Counted from the stretch's first letter, positions 48,014 to 58,130 are shown. The stretch is DNA of 64,000 bases from an uncultured Flavobacteriaceae bacterium (GCA_905182575.1 CAJJCA010000016.1:45477-109476), one strand, 5' to 3'. Made by a program: numbers and translations. Notes: generated from the letters alone by a model not told the origin.

Positions 48014-50923
48014 CTACTCTTTTTTCTCTAAAAACTTTATCATATTAATAAGCATTTTATCGGCTACTGGATCTTTCCCTAAGTTTTCTAAAATTTGGAA
48101 TTGAGACAATAAATATTTCCCTTTTCCCATGGAAATAAAGGTTAGATCAGCTCCCCACCATGAGGGTCCAGGCCCTTTGTAGCCTAATTTATTTCCCTTA
48201 GAAAACCAATCGAATGCTACGGAAGTTACGATAGGTTTTTCTTGAACACTAACTCCGTTTATCTTTAAATCCCTCAATGTTTTTTGAGGCCAGATATTTT
48301 CATAAGTATTTCTTAAAAATCCATTGGTTTGCAAGCCTTTAAATAGTGGATGATCTTTGGCAATGTGAGGAATGCAAGTCCACAAACCTCTTGAAGGATG
48401 AACCTTAGCCGTAAATGGAGTGGCGTATGATTCAGCTTTCACGCTGTCTATCAATCGGTCAAGATAGACTGCAGTGCCTCCGTTTTTCACAAAATCTTTT
48501 AAGCTTTTAAATTGCTTTTTCTCCTTATCATTAGTGGCTTTATTTGAACTCACCAAAACAGGAATATTCTTCGAAGTCAACCGGTTAAAATCTACAGTTT
48601 GAATTTTTAATTTTTTTAGTTGTTTTTTAAGATTTCCCTCAAAATCCAACAAGGCAACTTTCCCCTCTGGAGGGGTTAAACTTGCAGGGTTAAAAACCTC
48701 AAATTCAATAAAATTTTCGGTTAATAAGGTGTCATCTTTGTTAACTACTTTGACCTTTACTTCATAGCTACCGCTCCATTGACTGGTGTCAAGTTTCTTT
48801 GAAAATAAATTAACAACTCCCGATTTCCAATCTGCTTCTAAGGTTTCCTCGAAAACAGCGCCCCCTTTACTGGACTCAATTGAAATCAATAGTTTCCCTT
48901 CAATCGCATCCAAATCATTGATCCCGGTGATTTTTATGTTCATTCCTTTCTGTGCATAAACATTTCTCGGTAGCGTTCTGATCGAAACAATCCTGGGCTG
49001 ATTGGCTGCCTTGGTCGCTTCATAAGCATAGGTTTTCGGGTTGCGCCAAATGTCCAAAAGACCAGCTCCCATGATCCAATCCCCAGCGGTCAACGCATGA
49101 ACGCAATAACCGTCCATATGGGGGTTAGAACGAATCGCTTCAATCATTCTTTTGTTCGCTGTTCCGTGGACATGTTGTTGGTCCAAATAAAACTGTTTCA
49201 TGTCGGGGTACAAGTTCTTCAATCCAGTATCAACGAGCATTTGTTGTTGCTCTTTGTGCAAGCGTTTGTAATATCTGTAAGCCGGAGTCAAAGGGTTGCC
49301 CTCCTTTGCAAATCTTTCATTATTTTCTATTAATTCTGGCAAACTGCCATAGCCCAGCTCGGACAAAAAAGACATTAACCCTGGAACTACTTTTGACTTT
49401 CCTTCCATCTTAAATCCGCTGATCCCATACTCCTTTTTCTCATCGTCGGACATGGCCATAGAAACATATCCATTGTAAACCTTTTCGTTGATGTAAGCTC
49501 CTGGGTAATTATGAATGTCATTAAATTTAGTTGGTTCGTATTCATAAGGCAAATACATATTGGCTCCAAAAGCCCAGCCTCCGGATTCATCTAAAATCAA
49601 TCGGGTGGGATCAAGCTCCCTGGCAAGCATTGCCATGGGTCCTAAGCGCTGATTAAGGACGGGGCGGTGCAATTCATTGAACAGTTCCCACTGAACGATA
49701 CAGGCCCTGTTTCGGTCTTTTAAGATGGTTTCCTTGACCTCATTGGTTACCCGACTCGGAAGGTAGGGTGTCGACAAGGGCAAGCCCATGCACTCGAGGG
49801 CTGGACTCCCCACAACCATGATCCCCATTTCGTCGGCAAGATCAAGCCACATCGGCGAGGTGGGATGCCGCCAAGGACGAATCATGTTAAAGCCGGCCTC
49901 TTTTGCCAATCGAATTTCCTTTCTTGCCATTTCTTCAGAATCCGGAAATGCAATTCCATTGGGGTAGAGTCCTTCAAAAAAGGAAGCTTTGATGTAGATT
50001 CGTTTGCCATTTAAGTAAAAATCTTTATTCCTGATTGTCAATTCCCGCATTCCAAATCTTTCGCTCCAATAATCGGAAAAAAGCCCCTCGTTTTCAATTG
50101 TTATTTTTACGCAGTACAAGTTTGGAGTGTCTGGCGACCAATATTGAGTGTCTGGAATGTTAACTACTATTTTGTGATCATTTAAACCAGGATGTACTTT
50201 TATTTTTTCTTTAACTGTTATCCTTCTATGCTCAGCATCCAATAGATTGATTTTAATTCCAATTTCGGCTCCTTTGATCGCCGTGTGATCTATTTCAAGG
50301 TTAAAAGTCGCGGTGTTGTCTCTGAGATTAGGCACTATAAAAACATCTTTTATGTAGGCAGCTCCAGAAGCAATCAACCTTACATTCTGCCACACCCCGC
50401 CGGAAATCCCACCTCTCCATTGAGGGGTTTCTAGGGCCTTGACGCCATCAATGTTTTTATCCGACAACAAGATCGGGCCAACGACACGTAAAGTCAAAAC
50501 ATTTTCTTTTCCTGTTTGAATCATTTCATCTATTCGAAATTCAAAAGGGGTAAATCCGCCTTCGTGATAGCCGACAACTTCATTGTTAATCCATACTTCT
50601 GAAAGATAATTGACCGCATCAAATTGTAAGCGAATAATCTTTTCTTCCCAATCTTTTGGAACCTCAAAAGCATAACGATAAAACGCCACGCCTTCATAGT
50701 CCTCCTCTATCAATTCCCAACTGCTTGGAATCGAAATTGGTTTTTTGTTTTTGAGGGTTTTAAAAACCTCGTCTTCCTGCCAGTTTAGATTCGCACCTTG
50801 GTTGTTGTGGTCAAAAACAATTTCCCAATTTCCGTTTAGGGAGATGATTTTTTGCTCTTGAGAAAGTCCTAAAAAAGGTTGAATTAAAAACCAACTGAAC
50901 ACAAGAATTTTTAATTTTTTCAT
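48014..50923 (-). CDS. Glycoside hydrolase family 2 protein
   Basis: This secreted or periplasmic exo-glycosidase of 969 aa is probably a beta-galactosidase- or beta-glucuronidase-type enzyme. A signal peptide (ILVFSWFLIQPFLGLSQ) is followed by the sugar-binding sandwich (SIPSSWELIEEDYEGVAFYR), an Ig-like domain and a TIM barrel. The likely acid-base Glu417 is in WELFNELHRP and the nucleophile Glu522 in FLSELGYGS. The long C-terminal part has further beta domains. It lies 1 base after the next sulfatase on the same strand, so the two form an operon. Confidence 0.9.
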   Translation of the reverse strand: MKKLKILVFSWFLIQPFLGLSQEQKIISLNGNWEIVFDHNNQGANLNWQEDEVFKTLKNKKPISIPSSWELIEEDYEGVAFYRYAFEVPKDWEEKIIRLQFDAVNYLSEVWINNEVVGYHEGGFTPFEFRIDEMIQTGKENVLTLRVVGPILLSDKNIDGVKALETPQWRGGISGGVWQNVRLIASGAAYIKDVFIVPNLRDNTATFNLEIDHTAIKGAEIGIKINLLDAEHRRITVKEKIKVHPGLNDHKIVVNIPDTQYWSPDTPNLYCVKITIENEGLFSDYWSERFGMRELTIRNKDFYLNGKRIYIKASFFEGLYPNGIAFPDSEEMARKEIRLAKEAGFNMIRPWRHPTSPMWLDLADEMGIMVVGSPALECMGLPLSTPYLPSRVTNEVKETILKDRNRACIVQWELFNELHRPVLNQRLGPMAMLARELDPTRLILDESGGWAFGANMYLPYEYEPTKFNDIHNYPGAYINEKVYNGYVSMAMSDDEKKEYGISGFKMEGKSKVVPGLMSFLSELGYGSLPELIENNERFAKEGNPLTPAYRYYKRLHKEQQQMLVDTGLKNLYPDMKQFYLDQQHVHGTANKRMIEAIRSNPHMDGYCVHALTAGDWIMGAGLLDIWRNPKTYAYEATKAANQPRIVSIRTLPRNVYAQKGMNIKITGINDLDAIEGKLLISIESSKGGAVFEETLEADWKSGVVNLFSKKLDTSQWSGSYEVKVKVVNKDDTLLTENFIEFEVFNPASLTPPEGKVALLDFEGNLKKQLKKLKIQTVDFNRLTSKNIPVLVSSNKATNDKEKKQFKSLKDFVKNGGTAVYLDRLIDSVKAESYATPFTAKVHPSRGLWTCIPHIAKDHPLFKGLQTNGFLRNTYENIWPQKTLRDLKINGVSVQEKPIVTSVAFDWFSKGNKLGYKGPGPSWWGADLTFISMGKGKYLLSQFQILENLGKDPVADKMLINMIKFLEKKE

Positions 50924-50924
50924 T

Positions 50925-52571
50925 TTAATTATTACTTATAAATCCATTTAATTTTAAGGGAGAAACCATCACTGCCATTTGATCACGCATTTCTAATAAA
51001 GTGTTTTGATCGTCTGGATTGTCCAGCACCAGATTGTTCCATTCGTTGGGGTCATTTTGATGATCATATAATTCTTCTTTCCCGTTGTTATACAAAATGT
51101 AACGGTATCGGTCGGTTCTGATGGCATAGTGTTGCAAAGTAGGATCGTTTTTAAATTCTGGGCCAGCGTAAACAACAGTTAAAGCTGGCTTTTCACCTTT
51201 CCAACTTTTGGCTTCTGGATTTTCAATCAAGGTTCTTAAACTGTGTCCGTCCAGCGCGCGACCTTTTTCGTTTTTTAGGGTGTCATCCGATAAGCCACAA
51301 AAGTCCATTAAGGTGGGATAGACATCAATGAGGGAGACCACTTTTTCAACTTTAGAATCCGGTATTGAAACGCCTGGGACTCTCATGATCAGGGGGACTC
51401 TTGTGCTTTCTTCCCAAAGGGAGTTTTTGTAGAGGTAATCTTTTTCTCCCATGTGAAATCCGTGATCGCTTGCCAAAACCACTACCGTATTTTTTTTAAG
51501 GCTGGACTGATCGAGGGCATCCATTACTTGTCCCACGTTATCGTCAACTGCTGCAACACAGGCAAGATAGGCTTGCGTCCAACGTTTGAGGCCTTCCTCC
51601 TCACTGCCATAGGATTCAATGATATCATTAAATAATTTTTCCCCTCTACCGAGCGCAAACTCATTTCCTTGACCATAGGAAACTTGTAAAAAAGTGTCAT
51701 CAGCATCTCCCTCTTTTTTGATTGTAATTTTAATTTTACTCAAAGGGAATCGATCAAAATATTTTTTTGGGGCAATCAGAGGTGTGTGCGGTCTGAGAAA
51801 TCCAACGGCTAAGAAAAATGGTTTTTCGAGGGGTTGTGAAGCAAGAGATTTTATTTTTTCTGCAGTCCATGCTGCATTTTTTTCATCAGGAGTTGGATCT
51901 CGGTCCTCATCATTTCGGTAGCGCATGGGATGCGTCCCTTCTTTTTGATAACCATAAATCCATTGAATGGGCTGTCCTTCGGCGTTTGTTCTTCCAGCTA
52001 AATTGGTCAATGGACCAAGTGAGCCGTCAATTGAACCAATGTTAGAAAAAGGAGGCGGTACATCTGGATGAGGCAGGCGGTGGGTGCCGTCGAAAACCAC
52101 AGGGCCATAATCTGGATGGTTTTCAAAATGATCCCAATTGGCCCTTTTAAGGTGGTGTAATATTTTCCCTGTACCTAGGGTCTGATAACCTTCTTTTTTG
52201 AATTGCTCGGAAAGGGTTCTTGTGTTTTTTAATACGGGATTATTAAACCACGGCGACATGAAAAAATTTCTAGATTTGTGCGGATAAATTCCCATCAGCA
52301 TGCTTGCTCTTGAAGGGCCACACATGGGCGCATTGGTGTGGGCGTTGAGAAAAGAAGTTCCAGACATTGCCAGTTTGTTTATGTTGGGGGTTAAGGATTG
52401 CGGGTGCCCTTTAAAAAGTTCAATGCAATCGTTGAGGTCATCAATCATGATCAACAACACATTGGGCTTTTTGGCAGGAGGGCTTTGACAGGCAGATATT
52501 ATTAAAATATTTACAGCAAAAAGTAACCGCAGTAAATTGTCCTTAGGGGTAAGCAGAAGTTTCAATCTCAT
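50925..52571 (-). CDS. Sulfatase, iduronate-2-sulfatase-like (S1_7 type)
   Basis: This 548 aa lipoprotein sulfatase is intact, with a lipobox NILIISACQS. Motifs are LLIMIDDLNDCIELFKGHPQ, APMCGPSRASMLMG with Cys84 as the formylglycine site, GKILHH, FLAVGFLRPHTPLIAP and ASDHGFHMGEKDYLYKNSLW. These match iduronate-2-sulfatase-like enzymes. Family S1_7 also includes marine galactan sulfatases, so an iduronate substrate is not proved. It is the first gene of the two-gene unit with GH2. Confidence 0.9.
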   Translation of the reverse strand: MRLKLLLTPKDNLLRLLFAVNILIISACQSPPAKKPNVLLIMIDDLNDCIELFKGHPQSLTPNINKLAMSGTSFLNAHTNAPMCGPSRASMLMGIYPHKSRNFFMSPWFNNPVLKNTRTLSEQFKKEGYQTLGTGKILHHLKRANWDHFENHPDYGPVVFDGTHRLPHPDVPPPFSNIGSIDGSLGPLTNLAGRTNAEGQPIQWIYGYQKEGTHPMRYRNDEDRDPTPDEKNAAWTAEKIKSLASQPLEKPFFLAVGFLRPHTPLIAPKKYFDRFPLSKIKITIKKEGDADDTFLQVSYGQGNEFALGRGEKLFNDIIESYGSEEEGLKRWTQAYLACVAAVDDNVGQVMDALDQSSLKKNTVVVLASDHGFHMGEKDYLYKNSLWEESTRVPLIMRVPGVSIPDSKVEKVVSLIDVYPTLMDFCGLSDDTLKNEKGRALDGHSLRTLIENPEAKSWKGEKPALTVVYAGPEFKNDPTLQHYAIRTDRYRYILYNNGKEELYDHQNDPNEWNNLVLDNPDDQNTLLEMRDQMAVMVSPLKLNGFISNN

Positions 52572-52710
52572 AAAAATTCGTTTAATACGTTCGGTTCCTC
52601 CTATTATTAAACTGACACATATAATCTATAAAAATTAAGTATAAAAAATTATCTAAAAAATCTTGGTAAATAAGAATTAGAGACTGTTTTGTTGAATTGA
52701 AAAGAAGGGG

Positions 52711-53130
52711 CTAATCAGCGATGGCGGCTTTTTCTCCATTTTCGTCTATGGCAACAAATACGATGAAGCATTCACAGTTTTGCTTTTTTTCGTTATTGAT
52801 TAGGTTTTTACTAGAAACCACGACTTTAATTCTCATTGAGGTGACGCCTGTTTTGATGATCTCTGCCTTGAGCTTTACCAAATCGCCAATGCTGATGGGT
52901 TTTAAAAACTCGATGTCATCTACAAACTTGGTGACGCAATATTTTCCACTAAACTGGACGGCAAGCGCATAGCCTATTTCATCGATCCACTTCATCACTT
53001 TTCCTCCATGGACATTTCCCCTGTAATTGACGTCTACTGGTTCGGCTAGAAAAGACATTTTTAGTTTTTGATTTTTCATCTTACTGTTACTTTGATTCAA
53101 TATAGTGGATTTAAGTGTGAGAAAATCCAT
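52711..53130 (-). CDS. Acyl-CoA thioesterase (hotdog fold)
   Basis: This probable acyl-CoA thioesterase of the YciA/BFIT type hydrolyses acyl-CoA in the cytosol. The conserved region NYRGNVHGGKVMKWIDEIGY carries the usual Gly and Asp of the active site. The ATG at 53079 (MKNQKLKMSFLAEP) is a more likely start than 53130. The product, 122-139 aa, is short at the C-terminus for the family, ending at KAAIAD. Confidence 0.8.
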   Translation of the reverse strand: MDFLTLKSTILNQSNSKMKNQKLKMSFLAEPVDVNYRGNVHGGKVMKWIDEIGYALAVQFSGKYCVTKFVDDIEFLKPISIGDLVKLKAEIIKTGVTSMRIKVVVSSKNLINNEKKQNCECFIVFVAIDENGEKAAIAD

Positions 53131-53336
53131 CTGCCTTTAAAAAATAACGCCACTGCCGTCGGTTAATTAATAAAAGTGAATGTTACTGGATTTTTTAGAA
53201 TTAATCTTCTTTACACAGGAAACCTGCCCACTCTTTCCATTAATCTTAATTAAAAAAGCCTAAAATTAAATCTATTTTTCTTTTACGAGTGTAGTGCTGA
53301 GATAAGTAAATAACCAAAAGGTTATATATTTGAAAT

Positions 53337-53636
53337 ATGAATAAAACCACTAAAAGATTAAAAGCGCTTAGTAATCGACTTGACAAGGAAGCTGAACACT
53401 TCGATAACTTGATTGACATACTTAATACAGACAAAAGCAAAGAAGAAATTATAGAAGAGATAAAAAGAGAGTTACTTCTTGGTCAACTCAAGAGAAATAT
53501 AGTTGTAACTCAGGAATTTGCTATCCTAACAAAAGGCAATAAAATTTTAGATGCAGAAGGTTTAAGCGTTTTAGCTTATACAGAGAGTATTTTAAAAGAT
53601 ATATCACAAGATAAAAGTAAACCCATTAAGCTCTGA
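53337..53636 (+). CDS. Hypothetical helical protein
   Basis: I do not recognise this 99 aa protein. It is rich in charged residues and predicted helix (ALSNRLDKEAEHFDNLIDIL, then KEEIIEEIKRELLLGQLKRN), with no signal peptide, membrane segment or known motif visible. It stands alone between the thioesterase and folE. Confidence 0.55.
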   Translation: MNKTTKRLKALSNRLDKEAEHFDNLIDILNTDKSKEEIIEEIKRELLLGQLKRNIVVTQEFAILTKGNKILDAEGLSVLAYTESILKDISQDKSKPIKL

Positions 53637-53788
53637 TAGAAGGGCTGATTTATTAATCAAAGCATAATTTTTGTTTTGATCTAAATTCAGAAAAGTTTAA
53701 CTCTATATAATTTGTTAAACATCACACCTTCAAGTTCCATTGGGCATAATACTTGAACATAAAAAACTAATAATAACTCTTAAAACAT

Positions 53789-54384
53789 ATGATAAATGAA
53801 AATTTTAATATTGAAAAGACTTCCTTAAGTGAAGAGTTAAAAATAAATTTCTCAAATATTATCAGCCTTTTAGGTGAAAACATTGATCGTGAAGGCCTAG
53901 TCAAAACTCCCGAACGCGCTTCTAAAGCAATGAAATTTTTAACCAGTGGCTATGATACGGATCCAAAGCAAATTTTGGAAAGTGCTATGTTTAAAGAAGA
54001 ATATAAGGAAATGGTAATCGTTAAAGACATTGAACTTTATTCACTTTGTGAACATCATGTCCTTCCTTTTTTTGGGAAAGCACATATTGCCTATATTCCG
54101 AATGGTCATATTGTTGGTTTAAGTAAAATACCTAGAGTTGTTGATGTTTTTGCAAGACGTTTGCAAGTTCAAGAACGCATGCAGAACAAATTTTAGAATG
54201 CATTAACGACACCCTGAAACCTCAGGGTGTTGCGGTTGTTATTGAAGCTTCCCATATGTGCATGATGATGCGAGGTATACAAAAGCAGAACTCGACCACC
54301 ACCACATCAGGTTTTAGAGGGGCTTTTAAAGAAATAGAGACGCGAAATGAATTCTTAAAGCTGATTACCTCAAGTTTGTCTTAA
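53789..54384 (+). CDS. folE: GTP cyclohydrolase I, one frameshift
   Basis: It makes dihydroneopterin triphosphate for folate. Zinc-site residues are visible in [20 protein letters not shown], the [20 protein letters not shown] segment follows, and the second zinc Cys is in SHMCMMMRG. The first frame ends at 54196 after ERMQNKF. A small indel at about 54180 moves to [20 protein letters not shown], and [12 protein letters not shown] completes the C-terminus to the TAA at 54382. The length of 198 aa is normal. Confidence 0.93.
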
Positions 54385-54640
54385 GACTTAAAAAAAAGTT
54401 TTAAGACCGTTCGACTGAATATTCCTTTTTAAATTATAAAGGATTTTGAATTGAAAGAAGAGCTTACTAAAGATAATTAACAGTTCTTGGTAGAACAATA
54501 AAATAATTATAATTCAATTTATATAAGATCATTTAACTTTAAACACACATTCATGTTTATGACATTTTATAACTCTATCATTGAAAGATAAGATTTTGGG
54601 AAGGTAAATATTTATGAGGTCTCTGGGTAGTCAAAAGGCG

Positions 54641-55416
54641 TCAGAAAGGCTTAATAATTAGTTTTCTAACAGAAATAAATACAATTATTAAAACTGAATA
54701 TCCAATAAAAAATGGAATAACAAAGCTTTGAAGTTTAAATACCAACATAAGTGCCATAAGTAATAATTGAAACCCGAGTCCATACAAAGAAATTAGCGTC
54801 ATAAACCACTTTGGAAAAGGCTTGCTGTGCCTTGCGTTTTTATCCATGTAATACATGCTCTTGTCAAAACAAATATATAAAATATTATAAATCTTTATAA
54901 AATAGATTTACTCTGGACTGACTTTCGCCGTTGAAAGCTTTTGGTTTGGTGTTTTCAAAAACTCGACTGGTTGAATCACCTTGTACGGAATTTCGTAAAA
55001 TTACATAATAGTAGTTATAAAGAGTCCCTTGAAGTTGGATTCCAAAAAAAGCTATTAACATAAAAATTATGGAAATATCAGTGATATACCAAAAGGTTAA
55101 TAAAAAACAAAAGTTAAGTAATAAATCTGCTATTGAATCATAATAACGTCCAACATATGAAGGGTTTTTTTTTAAGACGCGATAATTCACCGTCTGCAGC
55201 ATCTAAAATGGATTTTAATATTATAAAAAAAGCAGATGTTATCAGGTATCCATTTAATAAGAATCCAATTGCTATAAATCCGGTTATAATAAACATGGTA
55301 GTTACATGAATAGCTGTTAAATCGGTGTGCTGAAGTTTACTAGCAATCCAATGCCCAGCTGAGCGTCCGTAATCAGATAAGTCTAAAAATTGATATTTTT
55401 TCGGTAATTTTGCCAT
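54641..55416 (-). CDS. CDP-alcohol phosphatidyltransferase family protein, two frameshifts
   Basis: This inner-membrane phospholipid-type enzyme joins CDP-diacylglycerol or a related donor to an alcohol. The signature D-x2-DG-x2-(A/S)R-x8-G-x3-D-x3-D is seen as DAADGELSRLKKNPSYVGRY, then DSIADL, once the frames are joined near 55150. A second shift at about 54900 joins to ICFDKSMYYMDKNARHSKPF, then KWFMTLISLYGLGF. About 258 aa with 5-6 membrane segments. The alcohol acceptor is unknown. Confidence 0.83.
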
Positions 55417-55595
55417 TTGTAAACTAAAGAAAAAATTATTTATTAAAAGTACAACGATTTTATCGCTTTGTTTTTAAAAAAAAATTCCATTTTAAGTGAA
55501 GGAATGATTTTAACGATCTTACTAGATGGTATCGAATTACATATTTTTAAGCAATTAGGCTTGGATGATACATAAAACGACACATTTTAGTTTGG

Positions 55596-55982
55596 CTAGG
55601 CTAATGCAATGCCAATCATTGCTAAAATAAAATAAATAGCTATTGTTTTTGCACCGTCGTAATTTTTAGAAACACGCTGACCAAATAAAAGAATTAACAG
55701 CGCAACGGACCCAATAATTAGTCCGAGTAATCCAATAAAATTAGATTTGTTAAAAATAAAATCAACAATTCCGATTAGACACAATATTCCAGAAATTAAT
55801 TCGAAAATAGTGACTAAAATTAAAGCAAATGTAATTAATGGCGGCGAGAAATAGATTTTTAATAAATCATTCAAAAAGTTTAAGTTTCCATTATAATCAA
55901 AAATCTTATCCAAGCCACTTTGAATAAATACAATAAAAAAGAAAGCCAAAACGAAAAGAAATACAATTTTTTCTGGAATCAT
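55596..55982 (-). CDS. DoxX-like small membrane protein
   Basis: This 128 aa protein has four predicted membrane segments (VFLFVLAFFFIVFIQSG; ITFALILVTIFELISGILCL; FIGLLGLIIGSVALLILLFG; TIAIYFILAMIGIALA) and the QSGLDKIFDYNGN motif after the first, as in DoxX relatives. Function is uncertain. The gene is intact and flanked by non-coding sequence. Confidence 0.7.
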   Translation of the reverse strand: MIPEKIVFLFVLAFFFIVFIQSGLDKIFDYNGNLNFLNDLLKIYFSPPLITFALILVTIFELISGILCLIGIVDFIFNKSNFIGLLGLIIGSVALLILLFGQRVSKNYDGAKTIAIYFILAMIGIALA

Positions 55983-56086
55983 GTAACTAAATTTAACTAT
56001 TTAAAATTGATTGTAATATAAAAACTAAAGTATTCTCTGAGGTATATTATTTTGAGAAAGTTTGTTGATTAATACTCTTCTTTTAG

Positions 56087-56280
56087 CTTTTCTTAGTCAG
56101 TTAAAACGACTTAAATTATTCAACCCAATTTCGCTAGACAATTATTATATGCCAGATAATTTAATTGGATATTCTTCTACTGGTAAAACAGTCAACAATT
56201 CCGACCGGTGGTTTTTTTTAAAAAATTGACCAATTTTTCAATATCTTCGAGATAAAGCTTTTCTTAATCAGCTAAAAACC
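56087..56280 (+). repeat. Imperfect direct repeat AGCTTTTCTTA(G/A)TCAG
   Basis: The 22-23 base segments at about 56087-56108 and 56257-56280 (AGCTTTTCTTAGTCAGTTAA and AGCTTTTCTTAATCAGCTAA) differ at only a few bases. They bracket the relic metalloprotease fragment at 56137-56208 and could be traces of a duplication. No function is known. Confidence 0.5.
56137..56208 (+). pseudogene. Relic copy of the metzincin C-terminal region
   Basis: The 72 bases match 57416-57487 with no gaps and eight mismatches, about 89 percent identity. In the same frame it encodes DNYYMPDNLIGYSSTGKTVN, then NSDR, against DNYYMPDDLIRDSSTSKTVN in the downstream gene. Several differences change the amino acid. It is the remnant of a paralogous copy located upstream. 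Confidence 0.8.
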
Positions 56281-56393
56281 ATTACCTTAGAGCTACAAAA
56301 CTTCTTAAAAGCCTACTCAGCTTACAAACCGCTTAACCTCTTCAACCGAATTTAGAATATTCTTGTTAAATTTGAATTCGTAAAGATAAAAAA

Positions 56394-57553
56394 ATGAAAA
56401 AATTACTACTTGTTTTATTATTTGTTTCCTTATCAGTTTCTTGCTCAAAAGGCGATAAAAACTTTTTAGATTTAAAAGAGTATTCTTTTGATAAAACCAA
56501 TTCTCAGTTAATGTTTCAAGATGATGAAGAAGTATCGGTAATGACTTCTGCAGAAGAAAATCCAGGCGTGAAAATAGAGAATAGGACTTTTTAAATTGAG
56601 TTACTTCGTAGGTAAACAAAATAGTACATATGGAGGTCCAATGAAAGGTGATGATTTCCTAAGACAAATTGGAGTTATTTAAAATAAATAAAATTGATGG
56701 GCACGCAATCCAACAGATCAAATATTCATTTATAGATGGAGAAGCTAATTTTAAAACGCTAAACAACAATGACGTTATTGATTTATCTGAATATAAAGAA
56801 TCTGGTATTCCAACTGAAGACATTAAATTCAGTTTTATGGGTGATGGAGAAGTTTTTAAAAAACTAAAGCGTTTAGATGCTTTAAGCTGGGAAATTAAAT
56901 ATCATGATTATGATACCAATAATGATCTTAATAACAACTGGGAAGAGGATATAAGCGCAAAGGACATTAGAAGATTTTCTGGTTTAATGATTAATTTAGG
57001 ATATGTATTTACCTCAAACGAATTTAAACAGCAGTTCCTTGATGAAGAAATTATTGATAACGATGGGGAAACTATTTTAACTCAAGTGGAAAAAGAGGTA
57101 CTCTATCAAAAGCTTCTTGACAAAACGTTATTTAAGTGTGGCAAAGTTGTAAACTTTAGTGGTTGGGGCGGATGGGGAACTGTTAATGGAAATGAATATT
57201 CTATATTGGGTTTTGCTGAACACATTTTGAAGGATTATTTGAAGATTGAAACAGGATTTATTACCGCCCATGAATTTGGACATTGTTTAGGATATAACCA
57301 TAGTTCAAACATGACTTACCCTATTAAGGTTAATGGAGTTAACACAGGAATCAGTCCGGTAACTTCACGTATTATGAATTTGTTCTTTGAGCGGAACGAG
57401 TTTCCAATAAGCATTGACAATTATTATATGCCGGATGATTTAATTAGAGATTCTTCTACCAGTAAAACAGTTAATAATTCCGACCGGGGAGCGTGTCAAG
57501 ATCATGTATATCATCTTCCGGAAGTTAAACGAATTCAAAACAGACTAAGATAG
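56394..57553 (+). CDS. Metzincin-type zinc metalloprotease lipoprotein, frame-disrupted
   Basis: This secreted protease candidate begins MKKLLLVLLFVSLSVSCSKG (lipobox). The frame stops at 56594, SYFVGKQNSTYGGPMKGDDF follows in another frame, and the main frame starts by 56669. The zinc motif TAHEFGHCLGYNH fits HExxHxxGxxH; SRIMN downstream may be the Met-turn. The region before it carries DYDTNNDLNNNWEEDI, probably a calcium- or charge-rich loop. About 380 aa with two or more indels near 56585-56670. I do not recognise the exact family. Confidence 0.7.
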
Positions 57554-57585
57554 GGGGTTATCCTCACAGCTATTTTTTAACCCCC
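57553..57585 (+). terminator. Hairpin after the metalloprotease gene
   Basis: GGGGGTTA and TAACCCCC form an 8-bp stem with a 17-base loop starting at the stop codon of the metalloprotease. It lacks a T-run after the stem on the plus strand, so its role as a terminator is tentative. Confidence 0.4.
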
Positions 57586-57738
57586 AAACAAAAGTGGGTA
57601 ATTAGATTACAGCTATCCCTAGTAAAATAGGTGGTTTAGGGCTATACGACTAATGAAATCCTTGGAGTGTGGTTTTCATGGATTAGGGAGTTAGAAAAGA
57701 ACCAACATCTAGTTGGGCCTATGGGGTTGAGAGAGTAA

Positions 57739-57828
57739 TTAGTTACCTTTTATAATTGGAGTAAGCTCTTTTCTTAAGTTATCAAACTCTTCTTGATTTA
57801 TCATTTCAAGTTCCAATAAATCATTCAC
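57739..57828 (-). pseudogene. SHOCT-like domain remnant
   Basis: A minus-strand frame of 29 codons (GTG 57828 to TAA 57739) reads VNDLLELEMINQEEFDNLRK, then ELTPIIKGN. The pattern of leucine and glutamate residues around an EEF core resembles a SHOCT oligomerization domain, normally the C-terminus of a larger protein. No N-terminal part is visible, so it looks like a leftover piece. Confidence 0.35.
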
Positions 57829-57886
57829 TTACTTTCATTATTACATTACTTTATTTATATATTTAATTTTTAAAAACTTGATTAAG

Positions 57887-57975
57887 ATGGAAAAACAGTA
57901 TTATTTTTAGTGTTAATTGCTCTTTTAGGATGGTGTGAATCTGATAAAGAATTAGATCTAATAAATGAAGCATAA
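57887..57975 (+). pseudogene. Truncated lipoprotein signal peptide gene
   Basis: After correcting one extra base in ATGGAAAAACA, the frame reads like a short lipoprotein: KTVLFLVLIALLGWCESDKE, ending LDLINEA with TAA at 57973. Nothing coding follows. It is either a very short lipoprotein or the start of a lost gene. Confidence 0.35.
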
Positions 57976-58130
57976 CCCCCCAGGTCTAGTAGACAATAGC
58001 AGAGATTAGGTCATGTAACCATTTCACCAGCAAATCCCCAAAAGGAAATTAGATTTATTTTTCCTGTTATGATTTAGTTTTAAAACTTTTAATAAATTTA
58101 TTTTGGCGAGTCATTATTAAATTCACTATT

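Noticed and set aside
54385..54640. Hidden gene between folE and the phosphatidyltransferase gene
   Set aside because: All frames have frequent stops and no protein-like segment; only AT-rich spacer is seen.
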